Shown: one piece after another, positions 54,424 through 63,554 of the stretch | Layout of the letters: every line of letters begins with the position of its first letter | Numbering within the stretch: position 1 is the first letter of the stretch | From: an uncultured Rhodospirillales bacterium | GTDB taxonomy: Bacteria > Pseudomonadota > Alphaproteobacteria > Azospirillales > Azospirillaceae | Assembly (NCBI GenBank): GCA_903927615.1 | Contig: CAIYNU010000087.1 | Location: 62,001-126,000, forward strand | Direction of reading: 5' to 3' | Length of the DNA: 64,000 nucleotides | The notes under the pieces: generated by a model | Databases searched by the model: none | What the model saw: only the letters and a program-made list of their open reading frames with translations | Told to the model about the DNA's origin: nothing | Position numbers and translations under genes: made by a program

Positions 54424-54451
54424 ACCAAGGACTTCGTCTCAAGTTCTTGGT
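54424..54451. repeat. Inverted repeat upstream of the SAP-like gene
   Basis: ACCAAGGACTT and AAGTTCTTGGT (10 of 11 complementary) around CGTCTC, 112 bases before the GTG start. Possible operator. Confidence 0.45.
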
Positions 54452-54562
54452 AATTCGCTCTGAGAGCAACGAAGCTTGCGCTTGAGAGATGACATACACC
54501 CGTTCGCGGTTCTTGACAAAATCCAGAGACTCACTTCAACTTCGTGATAAAGGGGTATTGCC

Positions 54563-55540
54563 GTGGTAGACCTCGCGAAAATTGGCGCAACACTTTTAGG
54601 AGCTGGAAAAGGCGCGCTGGAGGCGGTGGCTCAACAGACTCTCAAATTCTATAAAGATAAAGTTGAAATCAGAGCCCAGAGTAACGCAAATTTTTTGTCC
54701 ACCAAGGACGAAGCGGAACTTCTGGAAGTGGCCGTTGGCGCCGAATTCCGTTTGACGAGGCCGGTGGCGCAAGCCGCGATCACTGAAGTCTGCCATGAAA
54801 AGGGAATTACCCGCGAAAATATCGTTAGAGAGAAAGCGTTGCTGGACATTCGGGACATCACCGAACAAGGTGCGTTCGTTGATCCTGATCAGTATCAAAA
54901 ATTGGTCGGAAAAATAGAGGCCAAATACGACCTGTCGGCGCAACACGCAAAAGAAATTTGTGACTCGGTGATGACGCAGAACCACATTAAGCTGGCCGAC
55001 GGCCGGGAAGACGGCGCCGATGACGATGACGATGAGGGGGCCGAGGCCTCTGGCGACGATGACGGGGCGGACGGGGCGGACGAGGAGGAGGAGGAGGACG
55101 AGGACGAGGACGAGGAGGAGGACGAGGAGGAGGACGGCGAAGGCAGCTCCGGCGATGGAGGAGAATCCGACGAGGCTGGCGAGGACGAGGCCGCCGAGGT
55201 GCCTTTCGTCAATCTTGCGAATTTGGAAGCGTACCTGGACGAGCTTGACGACGCGGCGGTTGTGGCGATCTGCGAATATCTTGAAATCGACACTTCCGGT
55301 GATGCCGATTCATTGAAATCTGCCATCCTCGCTTATGGCGGCGAAACCGATGACGATGAGGCGGCAAGAGCTGCACTTTCCGAAGCGATCGACGCAGACA
55401 TTGATCGCAGCGATCGGCAATGGCTTAAGGTCGTGTGCAATAATTTCGATTTAAGCAGCTCCGGGACTACTGATGCCCTTAAATCACGCCTCTATTACTT
55501 TATTTTTGATGGAGAGGCGGTCTCTGAAGATCAGGAATAA
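54563..55540 (+). CDS. Protein with acidic linker and two SAP-like C-terminal motifs, unknown function
   Basis: A 325-residue protein. The N-terminal 145 residues are helical (VDLAKIGATLLGAGKGALEAV, VAQAAITEVCHEKGITRENI, SAQHAKEICDSVMTQNHIKL). Residues 150-215 are an extreme Asp/Glu run (EEEEEDEDEDEEEDEEE). The C-terminus has two tandem SAP-like helix-turn-helix units: LDDAAVVAICEYLEIDTSGD...LKSAILAY and WLKVVCNNFDLSSSGTTD...LKSRLYYF. SAP motifs bind nucleic acid, while the acidic run suggests chromatin- or RNA-protein contact. GTG start after AAAGGGG. No homologue comes to mind; stand-alone gene. The repeat-like GAG/GAC tract may be unstable. Confidence 0.65.
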   Translation: MVDLAKIGATLLGAGKGALEAVAQQTLKFYKDKVEIRAQSNANFLSTKDEAELLEVAVGAEFRLTRPVAQAAITEVCHEKGITRENIVREKALLDIRDITEQGAFVDPDQYQKLVGKIEAKYDLSAQHAKEICDSVMTQNHIKLADGREDGADDDDDEGAEASGDDDGADGADEEEEEDEDEDEEEDEEEDGEGSSGDGGESDEAGEDEAAEVPFVNLANLEAYLDELDDAAVVAICEYLEIDTSGDADSLKSAILAYGGETDDDEAARAALSEAIDADIDRSDRQWLKVVCNNFDLSSSGTTDALKSRLYYFIFDGEAVSEDQE

Positions 55541-55688
55541 AACTGCGCAGACGATCGGGCTGTTGGGCGCGGCTCGTTAGCCAAACCTCAACTCGGCGAG
55601 GGTGATCATCGGCTCGACAGCATATTCTCATATTTAACATGAATTTGGCTGTCCTAAGGGCTGGGCATCCTGAAGTTTACACAGCCTG

Positions 55689-55740
55689 GTGTTGCGACCG
55701 AGGCGTCTCATAACCGGTCATCGTCCCTCGGTCGCAACAC
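55689..55740. repeat. Perfect 15-bp inverted repeat, 22-base spacer
   Basis: GTGTTGCGACCGAGG and CCTCGGTCGCAACAC flank a 22-base spacer, 149 bases after the SAP-like gene. A terminator without a T-run, an operator or a small transposon-derived element are all possible. The rest of the 343-base gap to the acyl-CoA-synthetase-like gene holds no supported gene. Confidence 0.65.
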
Positions 55741-55883
55741 AACACCAGCGTCTATGCCGAAGGATGGCCGTGCCATGGAGTTGAGCCAGGCCTGCTTCAT
55801 CCGCCGTCTGCTCATCCAGCAAACCGCAGGAGTTGACTCCCGATCGAGCGGGGACATCTTTCGCCCAAACACAGGAGAACCCA

Positions 55884-57440
55884 ATGGGATCGATCCAATA
55901 CGATGATCTGCCGATGAACTGGGTGGGTGATTGGGCCGGGCGCCGCGCGGCCTTGACGCCCAATCGAACCGCTCTCTATGATTCGTTCACCACGAAATCC
56001 TACACCTTCCGGCACATGAACGAACGGGCCTGCCGGGTCGGCGTTTACTTGTCGAGCGTTCTCGGTCTTGGAAAAGGGGATGTGTTGACCCTGATTTGCC
56101 GGAACCGGATTGAGTCGATCGATATTTATTTGGCTTGCGGTAAACTTGGCATTATTCTGGCGCCGTTAAGTCAACGCCTGAAAATGCCTGAACTGAATGA
56201 TCTGCTGACGCGTCTCAAGCCTCGAGCATTGTTCTATGAAAATCAGTTTGCCGAATTAATATCCACGCTTTCGGTACCGGCGACGGTTCAATTTCAGATC
56301 AATATCGATGATGACAAGAATTACTTCGACAATATAATTCTAAAAACGGAACCGCGGGAGGTCAATGTCCCGCTGGCCCTAAACGATGTCTGCCTGTACG
56401 TCCACACCGGCGGAACAACGGCGGTTCCGAAGATCTGTATCATCTCTCACCGGCAGATGGTGTGGAATTCCGTGGACCTGGTTGTCACCGGCGTGGTTGG
56501 CACCTGCAACAATGTCTTGATTACGTTCCCATTTTTTCACATCGGGGGATGGAACACCTTCACACCGCTGTTCCACGCGGGCATCACCAGCGTTTTGTTG
56601 CGGGAGTTCAATGCCGGCCTGATTCTTGATTTGATCCACGCTCGGCGCGTGGAAAACTTTGGCGCGGTCGAAGCGATGCTACAGTTCCTGATTGCCCATC
56701 CGAAGTTTGCCCAAACCGACTTCTCGAACATCAAAGCCATCACCACCGCCGCCGCCCCGTGCTCCCAATCGGTGATGCAAAAATTCATGGATAAGGGCAT
56801 TCCGATCAGCCAGACGTATGGCATGACCGAGGCCGGTCCTTCGAATTTCGCCTATCTTGCGCGCACCGCGTCATTGGACGAACTGTTGACCAATGCCGCC
56901 AGTATCGGAACCTCGATGTTTCATTGCGACGCCAAGATTATCAATCAAGATACCGGTGTGGAGGTGACGCCCGGCGAGATCGGGGTCCTGTGCCTGAGAA
57001 GTCCGCATACCTTCGACGGTTACCTCAATGATTCGGCGCGGACCGAGAAAATACTGAACCCGGACGGCTGGATTTATACCGGGGATCTGGCAATTCAGGA
57101 CCAGGATGGACTGATCTCGATCAAAGGGCGGGCGGACAACATGTTCATCTCGGGCGGGGAAAACATCTCTCCCGAGGAAATTGAGCAGGCCTTAATGAAA
57201 CACCCGGCCATTGCGGGAGCAATCTGTGCCGGCCATCCCGATAAGAGATGGGGGCAGGTTCCAGTCGCGTTGGTGGTTTTAAACGCCGGACAAATTGCCT
57301 TGGAAGAGGAACTTAAGGCGTTTTGCCGAAAAAATCTCGCCGACTACAAGGTGCCCAAGCAGATTCGGATCGTCAACGAACTGCCCCTGACCGGTGCCGG
57401 CAAGCTGAACCGGGTTGCGGTCACGGCGGTCTTTTCCTGA
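55884..57440 (+). CDS. Acyl-CoA synthetase-like AMP-binding enzyme
   Basis: A 518-residue class I adenylate-forming enzyme. ATP loop YVHTGGTTAVPKICIISHRQ (usual consensus [ST]SGTT-x-x-PK), aromatic motif FFHIGGWNTF, core SQTYGMTEAGPSNFAY, hinge GDLAIQDQDGLISIKGRADN, and near the C-terminus LPLTGAGKLNR with the catalytic Lys. It activates a carboxylic acid to its CoA thioester; the substrate cannot be predicted. AGGAG precedes the ATG at 55884. No partner genes of fatty-acid metabolism lie nearby. Codon use is somewhat less GC-rich than the core genes. Confidence 0.88.
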   Translation: MGSIQYDDLPMNWVGDWAGRRAALTPNRTALYDSFTTKSYTFRHMNERACRVGVYLSSVLGLGKGDVLTLICRNRIESIDIYLACGKLGIILAPLSQRLKMPELNDLLTRLKPRALFYENQFAELISTLSVPATVQFQINIDDDKNYFDNIILKTEPREVNVPLALNDVCLYVHTGGTTAVPKICIISHRQMVWNSVDLVVTGVVGTCNNVLITFPFFHIGGWNTFTPLFHAGITSVLLREFNAGLILDLIHARRVENFGAVEAMLQFLIAHPKFAQTDFSNIKAITTAAAPCSQSVMQKFMDKGIPISQTYGMTEAGPSNFAYLARTASLDELLTNAASIGTSMFHCDAKIINQDTGVEVTPGEIGVLCLRSPHTFDGYLNDSARTEKILNPDGWIYTGDLAIQDQDGLISIKGRADNMFISGGENISPEEIEQALMKHPAIAGAICAGHPDKRWGQVPVALVVLNAGQIALEEELKAFCRKNLADYKVPKQIRIVNELPLTGAGKLNRVAVTAVFS

Positions 57441-58001
57441 ACGGTGGGTGCTGGGTCGATACGCCCCCTGGTGGTTGGTGGTCATCATCGGTAAGACCCG
57501 CGCTCTGGTCACCGCCATCGCTACCGGGCCGGGCTCGCACTGTAACGATCGCTATCTGGCATTCTCTTAATAAGAATAAGAAGGAATAACCTTCGGAACC
57601 GCATTCAGCCGGCGGTCCGTCGTCACCTCATTTTCGCTGGACATTTGATGTGATTAGCGTATAGATGATCAGACAGTAGCGTTTTGTTTCTAAAGGCCTG
57701 GCCTGCCACCCCTATTCATATCGTGATGGGGTGACGTCTGCACAAAACCGTCACGCTGAATGTTCGATCGCAACAATCATGCCGTCAATTAACCTATTTA
57801 ACCAAATGGTTATTGAAGCAAACGAACACGATACATCTCGCCTTGACCACCCATGACCGTCGTCGTCCTCATGGGCGGAACCAGGCGGGCTGGGCTCATC
57901 ATCGTTACCCATCGTCCGGCACTCTTTTTAGAGTATTCTTTCAAATTTTGAATTTTTACTGAACACCACGACCAATATCGTAACCTACGGTGGAGATATC
58001 G
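57441..58001. other. 560-base gap without a gene
   Basis: Mixed composition with no convincing ORF or strong hairpin. The last part should carry the promoter of the Cache-protein gene; an AT-rich patch lies at about 57925-57960. Confidence 0.35.
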
Positions 58002-58451
58002 ATGCTGACAAGGTTCGTTTTAGGGATCGCCCTGCTCGTCGCTATGGGGGGGGCACCTGACGCCCGCGCCGCCACCGCCCAGGAGGCCCAGGCACTATCC
58101 GAGCGGGCCGCCGCCCACCTCAAGGAGGTTGGTCCCGACAAGGCGTTTTCGGATTTCACCAGTGGCGCCAACGACTTCAAAAATGGCGAGCTCTACGTTT
58201 TCTGCTACACCCCCCAGGGTCTCAATCTGGCGCATGGTGGCAACCCCGCCTTTGTCGGTAAGAATCTGTTGGAAATCAAAGATCCCGATGGCGCGCGCCC
58301 CAATGCCCTGATTATCCAAAAAGGAATGACCGAGGGTCGGGGGTGGGTGGACTTTAAGTGGGTTAATCCTGTTTCGAAAAAAATTGAGCCCAAAAGCGCG
58401 TACGTGATCAAGACAGATAATGCCATTTGCGGCGTCGGCTATTATCACTAA
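58002..58451 (+). CDS. Secreted single-Cache-domain protein
   Basis: A 149-residue exported protein: leader MLTRFVLGIALLVAMGGAPDARA, then a Cache_2-like domain (LSERAAAHLKEVGPDKAFSDF, FVFC/YVFCYTPQGLNLAHGGNP, GKNLLEIKDPDG, GWVDFKWVNPVSKKIEPKSAYV). Such soluble single-Cache proteins bind small ligands and are often encoded next to chemoreceptors or kinases. Here a chemoreceptor gene starts 66 bases downstream on the same strand. GGAG precedes the ATG. Two cysteines (C67 and C145) may pair. Confidence 0.8.
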   Translation: MLTRFVLGIALLVAMGGAPDARAATAQEAQALSERAAAHLKEVGPDKAFSDFTSGANDFKNGELYVFCYTPQGLNLAHGGNPAFVGKNLLEIKDPDGARPNALIIQKGMTEGRGWVDFKWVNPVSKKIEPKSAYVIKTDNAICGVGYYH

Positions 58452-58517
58452 TGCTGTTGAACCAGGAAGCTGCCCGGCGACCTCGGCCGACAGCTTCCGC
58501 TTCCAAAGGCACTACGA

Positions 58518-60200
58518 ATGACCAAGTTTGGCGATATTCCCATTTCGGTCAAGATTCTCCTCACACCGTTCATTATTATTATCGCGCTTTTTGGGTTAAC
58601 CGTTTATGTCGTAAATTTACTTAATTCGCAACAACAGCAAGTTATTTACCTCGATGGTCAAGTTTCTTCGGCGCTCGAACAAACGCTCATTTTGGCTCAT
58701 GATGCGACCAAGGTCGAAGCCAATCTCTATCGCATGACCTCGGCCGCCGCCAACGAAAGCGACGCGTCAAGGCTGGCAGCACTGGGCAGTCGCCTGACCG
58801 ATACTCTCGACCGATTGACCGCCAGCGAAGCAAAATTTCAACTGGGTCTGCTGCCTGCACGCGCCAAAGACCTGGATCAGCTATTCACCGCCTGGAAAAA
58901 GCAGGCCGACGACGTCATTGATATGACCCGAACGGATGCCGCCTACGGGGTCATGCTGATGGGTCAGACGGAGGATGCCTATCAGAAACTGGCCGACAAC
59001 CTTGGGACGATACGAACCGAGGCTGAAGACAATCGACATCACATTGCAAACGGCATGCTCTCGGCCATGGCGCAGTCAAAGGCTGTATTCGTTGCCATCG
59101 CTATCGCTGCAACATTGGTCGTAATCCTGATGTCGTTATCGATCGGTTGGGCGATTGCCAACCCGGTCCGAGAGTTGTCCGGGACTATGTTGGAACTGGC
59201 AGCCGGCAACAATGACGTCCCGGTCAGGCACAGCCACCGCAAGGATGAAGTCGGCGCCATGGCTGGGGCCGTCGAAATCTTTCGCTTGCATGCCATCGAT
59301 AATGGCCGACTTCACAAGCAAACCCTGGAAGACTCGGAGGCGCGGGCGCACCGCGCCGACGTCTTGCAAAAGCGAACCGACGTCTTCAACGCACAAGTAA
59401 CCACCAGCTTGCAGACGGTTGCCGTGGCGACCCAGGGGCTCCAAAGGACCGCCGACGACATGCTGATGATCGCCGGTGAAGCCAGCGTCCGGTTGTCGGC
59501 GTCGGCCCTCCGCTCCGAGAGCGTTTCCGCGACTGTTTTAGGTGTCGCTGAAGCGGCCGAACACCTTTCAGCAAGTTTCCGGAATATGGAGGCGATGGTG
59601 ACGACGACCACGGGTGCTTTTCAGTTGGCGGTGACCGAAAGTGACAAGATCGTCAGCACCATCGAATTTCTGGGCGGTGCCGCCGACCGTATTGGCGGTG
59701 TCGCGCACCTGATTCAAGAGATTGCGCAACAAACCAATATGCTGGCCTTGAATGCGACCATCGAGGCGGTCCGGGCGGGCGATGCCGGTCGAGGCTTCGC
59801 TGTCGTTGCGGCCGAGGTGAAGGCTCTGTCGAACCAAACCACCCGAGCCACCGAGGAGATTTCCCTTCGGATCGCCGAGATTCAGCGCTCAGCCCGGGAG
59901 GCCGCAACGTCGGTCGGGTCCGTCGCCGCCGCAATCCACCGCGCTCAAGACGGCGAGGGAGCCATTGCCGCTGCGGTTCAGGAGCAAAGCCGGTCGACGG
60001 TTCGTATCCAAACCGACGTGAGCGAAGCCGCCGCGGCTGTCCGTGACGTTTCAGCCGACATCGCCACAGTCGCATCAATCGCTGATCGGGTTAAAGTCGT
60101 CGCGCACGGCGTGCGGGATGCCACAGCCCACCTGGATCAAGAGAGCAGGGACCTCAAGGCTGGTGTTCAAATCTTTCTCAAGGAGGTCGGTCAAATTTGA
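58518..60200 (+). CDS. Methyl-accepting chemotaxis protein
   Basis: A 560-residue transmembrane chemoreceptor: TM1 (about 11-32), a four-helix-bundle periplasmic domain (35-190), TM2 (about 194-214), HAMP (215-265, [29 protein letters not shown]), and a signalling domain whose tip reads [43 protein letters not shown]. No C-terminal pentapeptide for CheR is seen. It probably pairs functionally with the secreted Cache protein upstream. Its last codons form part of a perfect palindrome that includes the stop codon. Confidence 0.93.
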   Translation: MTKFGDIPISVKILLTPFIIIIALFGLTVYVVNLLNSQQQQVIYLDGQVSSALEQTLILAHDATKVEANLYRMTSAAANESDASRLAALGSRLTDTLDRLTASEAKFQLGLLPARAKDLDQLFTAWKKQADDVIDMTRTDAAYGVMLMGQTEDAYQKLADNLGTIRTEAEDNRHHIANGMLSAMAQSKAVFVAIAIAATLVVILMSLSIGWAIANPVRELSGTMLELAAGNNDVPVRHSHRKDEVGAMAGAVEIFRLHAIDNGRLHKQTLEDSEARAHRADVLQKRTDVFNAQVTTSLQTVAVATQGLQRTADDMLMIAGEASVRLSASALRSESVSATVLGVAEAAEHLSASFRNMEAMVTTTTGAFQLAVTESDKIVSTIEFLGGAADRIGGVAHLIQEIAQQTNMLALNATIEAVRAGDAGRGFAVVAAEVKALSNQTTRATEEISLRIAEIQRSAREAATSVGSVAAAIHRAQDGEGAIAAAVQEQSRSTVRIQTDVSEAAAAVRDVSADIATVASIADRVKVVAHGVRDATAHLDQESRDLKAGVQIFLKEVGQI

Positions 60201-60332
60201 CCGACCATGCCTCTCGGGTTAATACCAGTTCCCGATGAGCCCAACTCGTCGGGAACTGGTATCGGCGGCGACTGCCGCCGCGCCGCTCGTGCGGCGTCCC
60301 GCTGATAGGGTCCTATCAGCGGGAACTGGTAT
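60185..60332. repeat. Run of five adjacent palindromes with a repeated GGGAACTGGTAT unit
   Basis: In order: a perfect 22-bp palindrome (GGTCGGTCAAA and its complement, 60185-60206, spanning the MCP stop); 14-bp arms ATACCAGTTCCCGA/TCGGGAACTGGTAT (60222-60262); CGGCGGC/GCCGCCG (60263-60280); CGCCGC/GCGGCG (60281-60296); TCCCGCTGATAGG/CCTATCAGCGGGA (60297-60324). The string GGGAACTGGTAT recurs at 60251 and 60321, and once inverted at 60222. This is REP/BIME-like in design. Confidence 0.75.
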
Positions 60333-60495
60333 AACGCATCCCGCCACCGTCCGAGGACAGTGCCTCTGGTGCGGTGCGGCCAAAGGCCAGGGCTTCGTCG
60401 CACCGTCCGTCGGAGGCCAGAGGGGGTTGGACCTGCGCCAAACCGGTTCCGTATGGTTGGCCCTGCCGACTGCCGGACGCCACCCGGGCGCTCGC

Positions 60496-60876
60496 TCAGT
60501 GCAGCGTCTTGAGGTACGCGATCACATCCGCTCGAGCCTGGATATCGTCCACGCGCCCACCCATCGTCGTACCGGGAACGATAGTGTCGGCGGCTCTAAT
60601 AAACCGATCCAACGCCCCGTCGGTCCAGACCAGCCCCGACTGGATCAGTGCCGCCGAGTAGGGAAAGGTGGTGTTCGAGCCCGCCGGCTTGCCCAATACC
60701 GCAAATAAACTGGGGCCGTTTTGATTGACATTGGGCTCCACGGTATGACAGCCGGCACACTGATCTTCAAAAACGACTTTTCCATGGGCCGCATCTTGGG
60801 CGCTGGCGCCGCTCTGGACCATCATGAGGGCAATACATGATACTATTTTGGCGCAAAGACCTCGATATTCACGCAT
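60496..60876 (-). CDS. Class I cytochrome c (c2/c-556-like small monohaem type)
   Basis: A 126-residue periplasmic electron carrier: leader MREYRGLCAKIVSCIALMM up to about GASAQ, one haem motif CAGCH, axial Met in TIVPGTTMGGRV, and a C-terminal helix ARADVIAYLKTLH. It is the closest match to the neighbouring cytochrome gene (same length, same CxxCH position, GPSLFAV, YSAALI, VWTD, PGxTMGG), so the two are tandem duplicates. Likely partners are the terminal-oxidase or reductase systems, or the multihaem cytochrome downstream. Confidence 0.9.
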   Translation of the reverse strand: MREYRGLCAKIVSCIALMMVQSGASAQDAAHGKVVFEDQCAGCHTVEPNVNQNGPSLFAVLGKPAGSNTTFPYSAALIQSGLVWTDGALDRFIRAADTIVPGTTMGGRVDDIQARADVIAYLKTLH

Positions 60877-60969
60877 TTTCCAAGACTCCGCGTTCACCCA
60901 CAACAATCATGGTGATAGTGATAGTGATGCCATATCGACACCGGCGGGATGCGCCGTATTCGTCTCGAA

Positions 60970-61350
60970 TTAATGCAATGTCTTAATATAGGCGACAACA
61001 TCCGCCCGCGCCTTAGCGTCGTCCAGCTTCCCACCCATGGTTGATCCGGGAATCATGGCCTTGGCATTCTTAACGTATAAATCTAATTGATCGTCAGTCC
61101 AGATCACGCCGGAATTGATCAACGCCGCCGAATACTTAAACTTCGTCGCCGTCGCGGCCCTGGTTCCAGCCACGGCAAACAGACTGGGGCCTTTGCCATT
61201 GATGTTGGCTTCGGTGGCATGGCACACCGCGCATTCATCCTCAAAGACGTCTTTACCGTTGGAAATGCTTTGCGCCGCCGCACCGACGGTCGAGACGGCA
61301 AGGATCATGACCGCGGCAGGCCACAAACCGATTTTAAAAAAAACGCCCAT
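60970..61350 (-). CDS. Class I cytochrome c, paralogue of the neighbour
   Basis: A 126-residue secreted monohaem cytochrome: leader MGVFFKIGLWPAAVMILAVS to about GAAAQ, haem motif CAVCH, axial Met in AMIPGSTMGGKLDDAKAR, last helix VVAYIKTLH. The start at 61350 has GGGGA eight bases upstream; an ATG three codons earlier (61359) is possible. Ninety-three bases separate it from the next minus-strand copy. Duplication suggests two redox partners or two expression regimes. Confidence 0.9.
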   Translation of the reverse strand: MGVFFKIGLWPAAVMILAVSTVGAAAQSISNGKDVFEDECAVCHATEANINGKGPSLFAVAGTRAATATKFKYSAALINSGVIWTDDQLDLYVKNAKAMIPGSTMGGKLDDAKARADVVAYIKTLH

Positions 61351-61767
61351 TGGTTCCATCCCCGGCTTTACAAATCCCTACAGTGTGGGCTCCTTCATAA
61401 AGCCAAAGGCTGCCGGCGCGCAATCAGTATGTCCCGCTCGGCATCAACAGTCCTAGCGATTAGAAGACATTGTTATCGGTCGGCCCACGCGAATCGCCTG
61501 GATGATTCTGGCATGATGATGTCGTACGGTAATATTATATATGATGCACACTAATGGTGGTTTTGATCTAGCCCACGCAATAATGACCCAACATGAAATC
61601 GATAGCTTTGGTTTTATGTACACATGACCATACTCTCGACCGCCACATAATTCATTACGTTGCTCATTGAATATAACTTTTTGTTGCAAGCGAACCCTTT
61701 TTGTTGTATCGACCTCGAAGCGGCACCCGGTGGCCTCGTGAATATACGCTTTCCGAAGAGATGCGCC
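61351..61767. other. Divergent intergenic region between cytochrome c and the haem chemoreceptor
   Basis: About 420 bases, AT-rich in its middle (around 61500-61690). It must carry both divergent promoters and is the place to look for a shared redox-responsive site. No gene is supported; the plus-strand ORF over this region is the upstream extension of the MCP frame. Confidence 0.4.
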
Positions 61768-63468
61768 ATGCTCCCGATATTTTCGATTCGGACCCGGTTT
61801 CTGTTAATTGTTGGCGCTAGCATCATTGCTCTTGCCACGATATCGACTTGCGCATTTGCGTTATTTCAACAGCGTCAGATGCAGCACACCGTTTATAATG
61901 AGAGTCTCAACGAGCTGTTATCACTTAAGGCGTTGATCGAAGCGGCAATGTTTCAACGCCTGAAGGACCCGAAGGATATTGGCGCTAAGGTCTTCAATGG
62001 TTGGTTTGCACGGCGGAATGAGGACTTTGCTGGTAAATTATGGAGTGCCTGGAATCCCAAGATCGTTACATACGTCCATGAGACCAGCCCAAACCACGAG
62101 ATTAAGCTTCCTCTCGATGATATTGATCAGGAAGCCCTGGCAACCGGACAATTAACTGCTCGTTTTGTCGGCAACTCTTACCGAATGAGTCTTCCGATTG
62201 TCTTTGGCGTGACCCGTGGCGCTGACGAGGCGTCCTGCCATACCTGCCACGAGACTCTGATTGGCCAGGCCAATGGTGATGTTATTGCGGTATTATCAAG
62301 CGAGATGAGTATCGAATCCAATATGTGGCAATTATGGAATGTCATTTTTACCATGACCATTGCGACATTGATCGCTACAGCTTTGTTATTATTGGCTATC
62401 CGGGTCGTCCTGAACCGTACCATCACCACCCCTATTGCCGCCATCACGGAAACCATGACCAGATTGGCTCGCAGTGATTTGACCGTGGAGATTCCCGCCC
62501 TGTCCCGCGCGGACGAGGTCGGTGCGATGGCCCAGGCGGTTGCCATCTTTAAAGAAAATGCCGTTCTCGCCCAAAGCCTCGCCGTGGAACGCCAAAATGA
62601 ACAGAGCGCGAAGGGGCGCCGCGCCGGGATCATCGAGACCTTGATCGGCGAACTCGACCGGGAAGCCCACCAAGCCTTCACGACCGTGGCGACGGCGGCC
62701 ACCGACATGGAGGATTCGGCGCAAACCATGTCGGAACGGGCAATACAGACCGCCAGACAAAGTGAACAGGTCTCCGATGCTTCCAAATGCGCGTCTGAAA
62801 ATGTGGCCACCGTCGCCGCCGCCAGCGAAGAGATGGCGGCGGCCGTTTGCGACATTAGCGTGCAAGTGACGCGCGCCGCGACTTTAACCCGTGATGCCGT
62901 GACGGAAACGCAGGCAGCCGGTGATCGGGTCCATGGCTTGACCAAAGCCGTGGCACAGATCAGCCAGGTGGTTCGCCTGATCGGCCAGATTGCGGACCAA
63001 ACCAACCTGTTGGCACTCAACGCGACCATCGAGGCGGCCCGGGCGGGTGAGGCCGGCCGAGGATTTTCGGTGGTCGCCAACGAAGTTAAGACTCTCTCCG
63101 CCCAGACGACCCGGGCAACTGAACAGATTGTCAAAAGTATCGAAGACGTGACTCGGGCCAGCACCGAGACCAGCCAGGTCATTTTCGATATTTCCAAGAC
63201 TATTTGTGAAATCAACACCATTTCGGAGTCGATTGCTCAAGCTGTTGACGGACAGCGCGTGGTTACCCGGGCCATCAGCCACTCGACGCAGATCGCCGCG
63301 GCACGAACCACCGAGGTGTCCGACAATATTTCGGCGGTCAGCAGTGCCGCGGTTGACACCCACGCTTGCGCCGATAAGGTCCTTGAGGCCACCACATTAT
63401 TGAAAGAGACGTCAAAAACACTTCGTTCAAAAATTGATTTGTTTTTGGAAAATGTCAGGGCTGCCTAA
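61768..63468 (+). CDS. Chemoreceptor with a c-type haem-binding periplasmic domain
   Basis: A 566-residue methyl-accepting chemotaxis protein. TM1 is at about 11-32; the periplasmic domain (about 35-185) ends with a haem-attachment motif [20 protein letters not shown] (C157-x-x-C160-H161), the pattern of Tll0287-like (DUF3365) sensors; TM2 is at about 190-215, then HAMP ([25 protein letters not shown]) and signalling domain with tip [44 protein letters not shown]. Haem-c chemoreceptors (e.g. DcrA of Desulfovibrio) sense redox or oxygen. The start at 61768 puts TM1 near the N-terminus. Flanking cytochrome genes support a redox-sensing role. Confidence 0.88.
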   Translation: MLPIFSIRTRFLLIVGASIIALATISTCAFALFQQRQMQHTVYNESLNELLSLKALIEAAMFQRLKDPKDIGAKVFNGWFARRNEDFAGKLWSAWNPKIVTYVHETSPNHEIKLPLDDIDQEALATGQLTARFVGNSYRMSLPIVFGVTRGADEASCHTCHETLIGQANGDVIAVLSSEMSIESNMWQLWNVIFTMTIATLIATALLLLAIRVVLNRTITTPIAAITETMTRLARSDLTVEIPALSRADEVGAMAQAVAIFKENAVLAQSLAVERQNEQSAKGRRAGIIETLIGELDREAHQAFTTVATAATDMEDSAQTMSERAIQTARQSEQVSDASKCASENVATVAAASEEMAAAVCDISVQVTRAATLTRDAVTETQAAGDRVHGLTKAVAQISQVVRLIGQIADQTNLLALNATIEAARAGEAGRGFSVVANEVKTLSAQTTRATEQIVKSIEDVTRASTETSQVIFDISKTICEINTISESIAQAVDGQRVVTRAISHSTQIAAARTTEVSDNISAVSSAAVDTHACADKVLEATTLLKETSKTLRSKIDLFLENVRAA

Positions 63469-63554
63469 TATTTCGTTAAATATCTGTTTTCTGCAATCAT
63501 CGATGTTGTTATTTTCACCGACAAGGCCGTGGTTGTGACGAGTTGGGGGAACTG

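Larger units (their letters stand above)
53942..54562. other. About 0.6 kb gap with decayed sequence and the promoter region of the SAP-like gene
   Basis: No intact gene. It begins GC-rich, becomes AT-rich after about 54120, and contains the features listed separately (possible transposase tail and an inverted repeat). Confidence 0.4.

Noticed and set aside
55080-55140. GAG/GAC-rich tract as a microsatellite or regulatory repeat
   Set aside because: It is in frame within the SAP-like protein and explained by the acidic linker; antisense poly-Ser ORF is a shadow.
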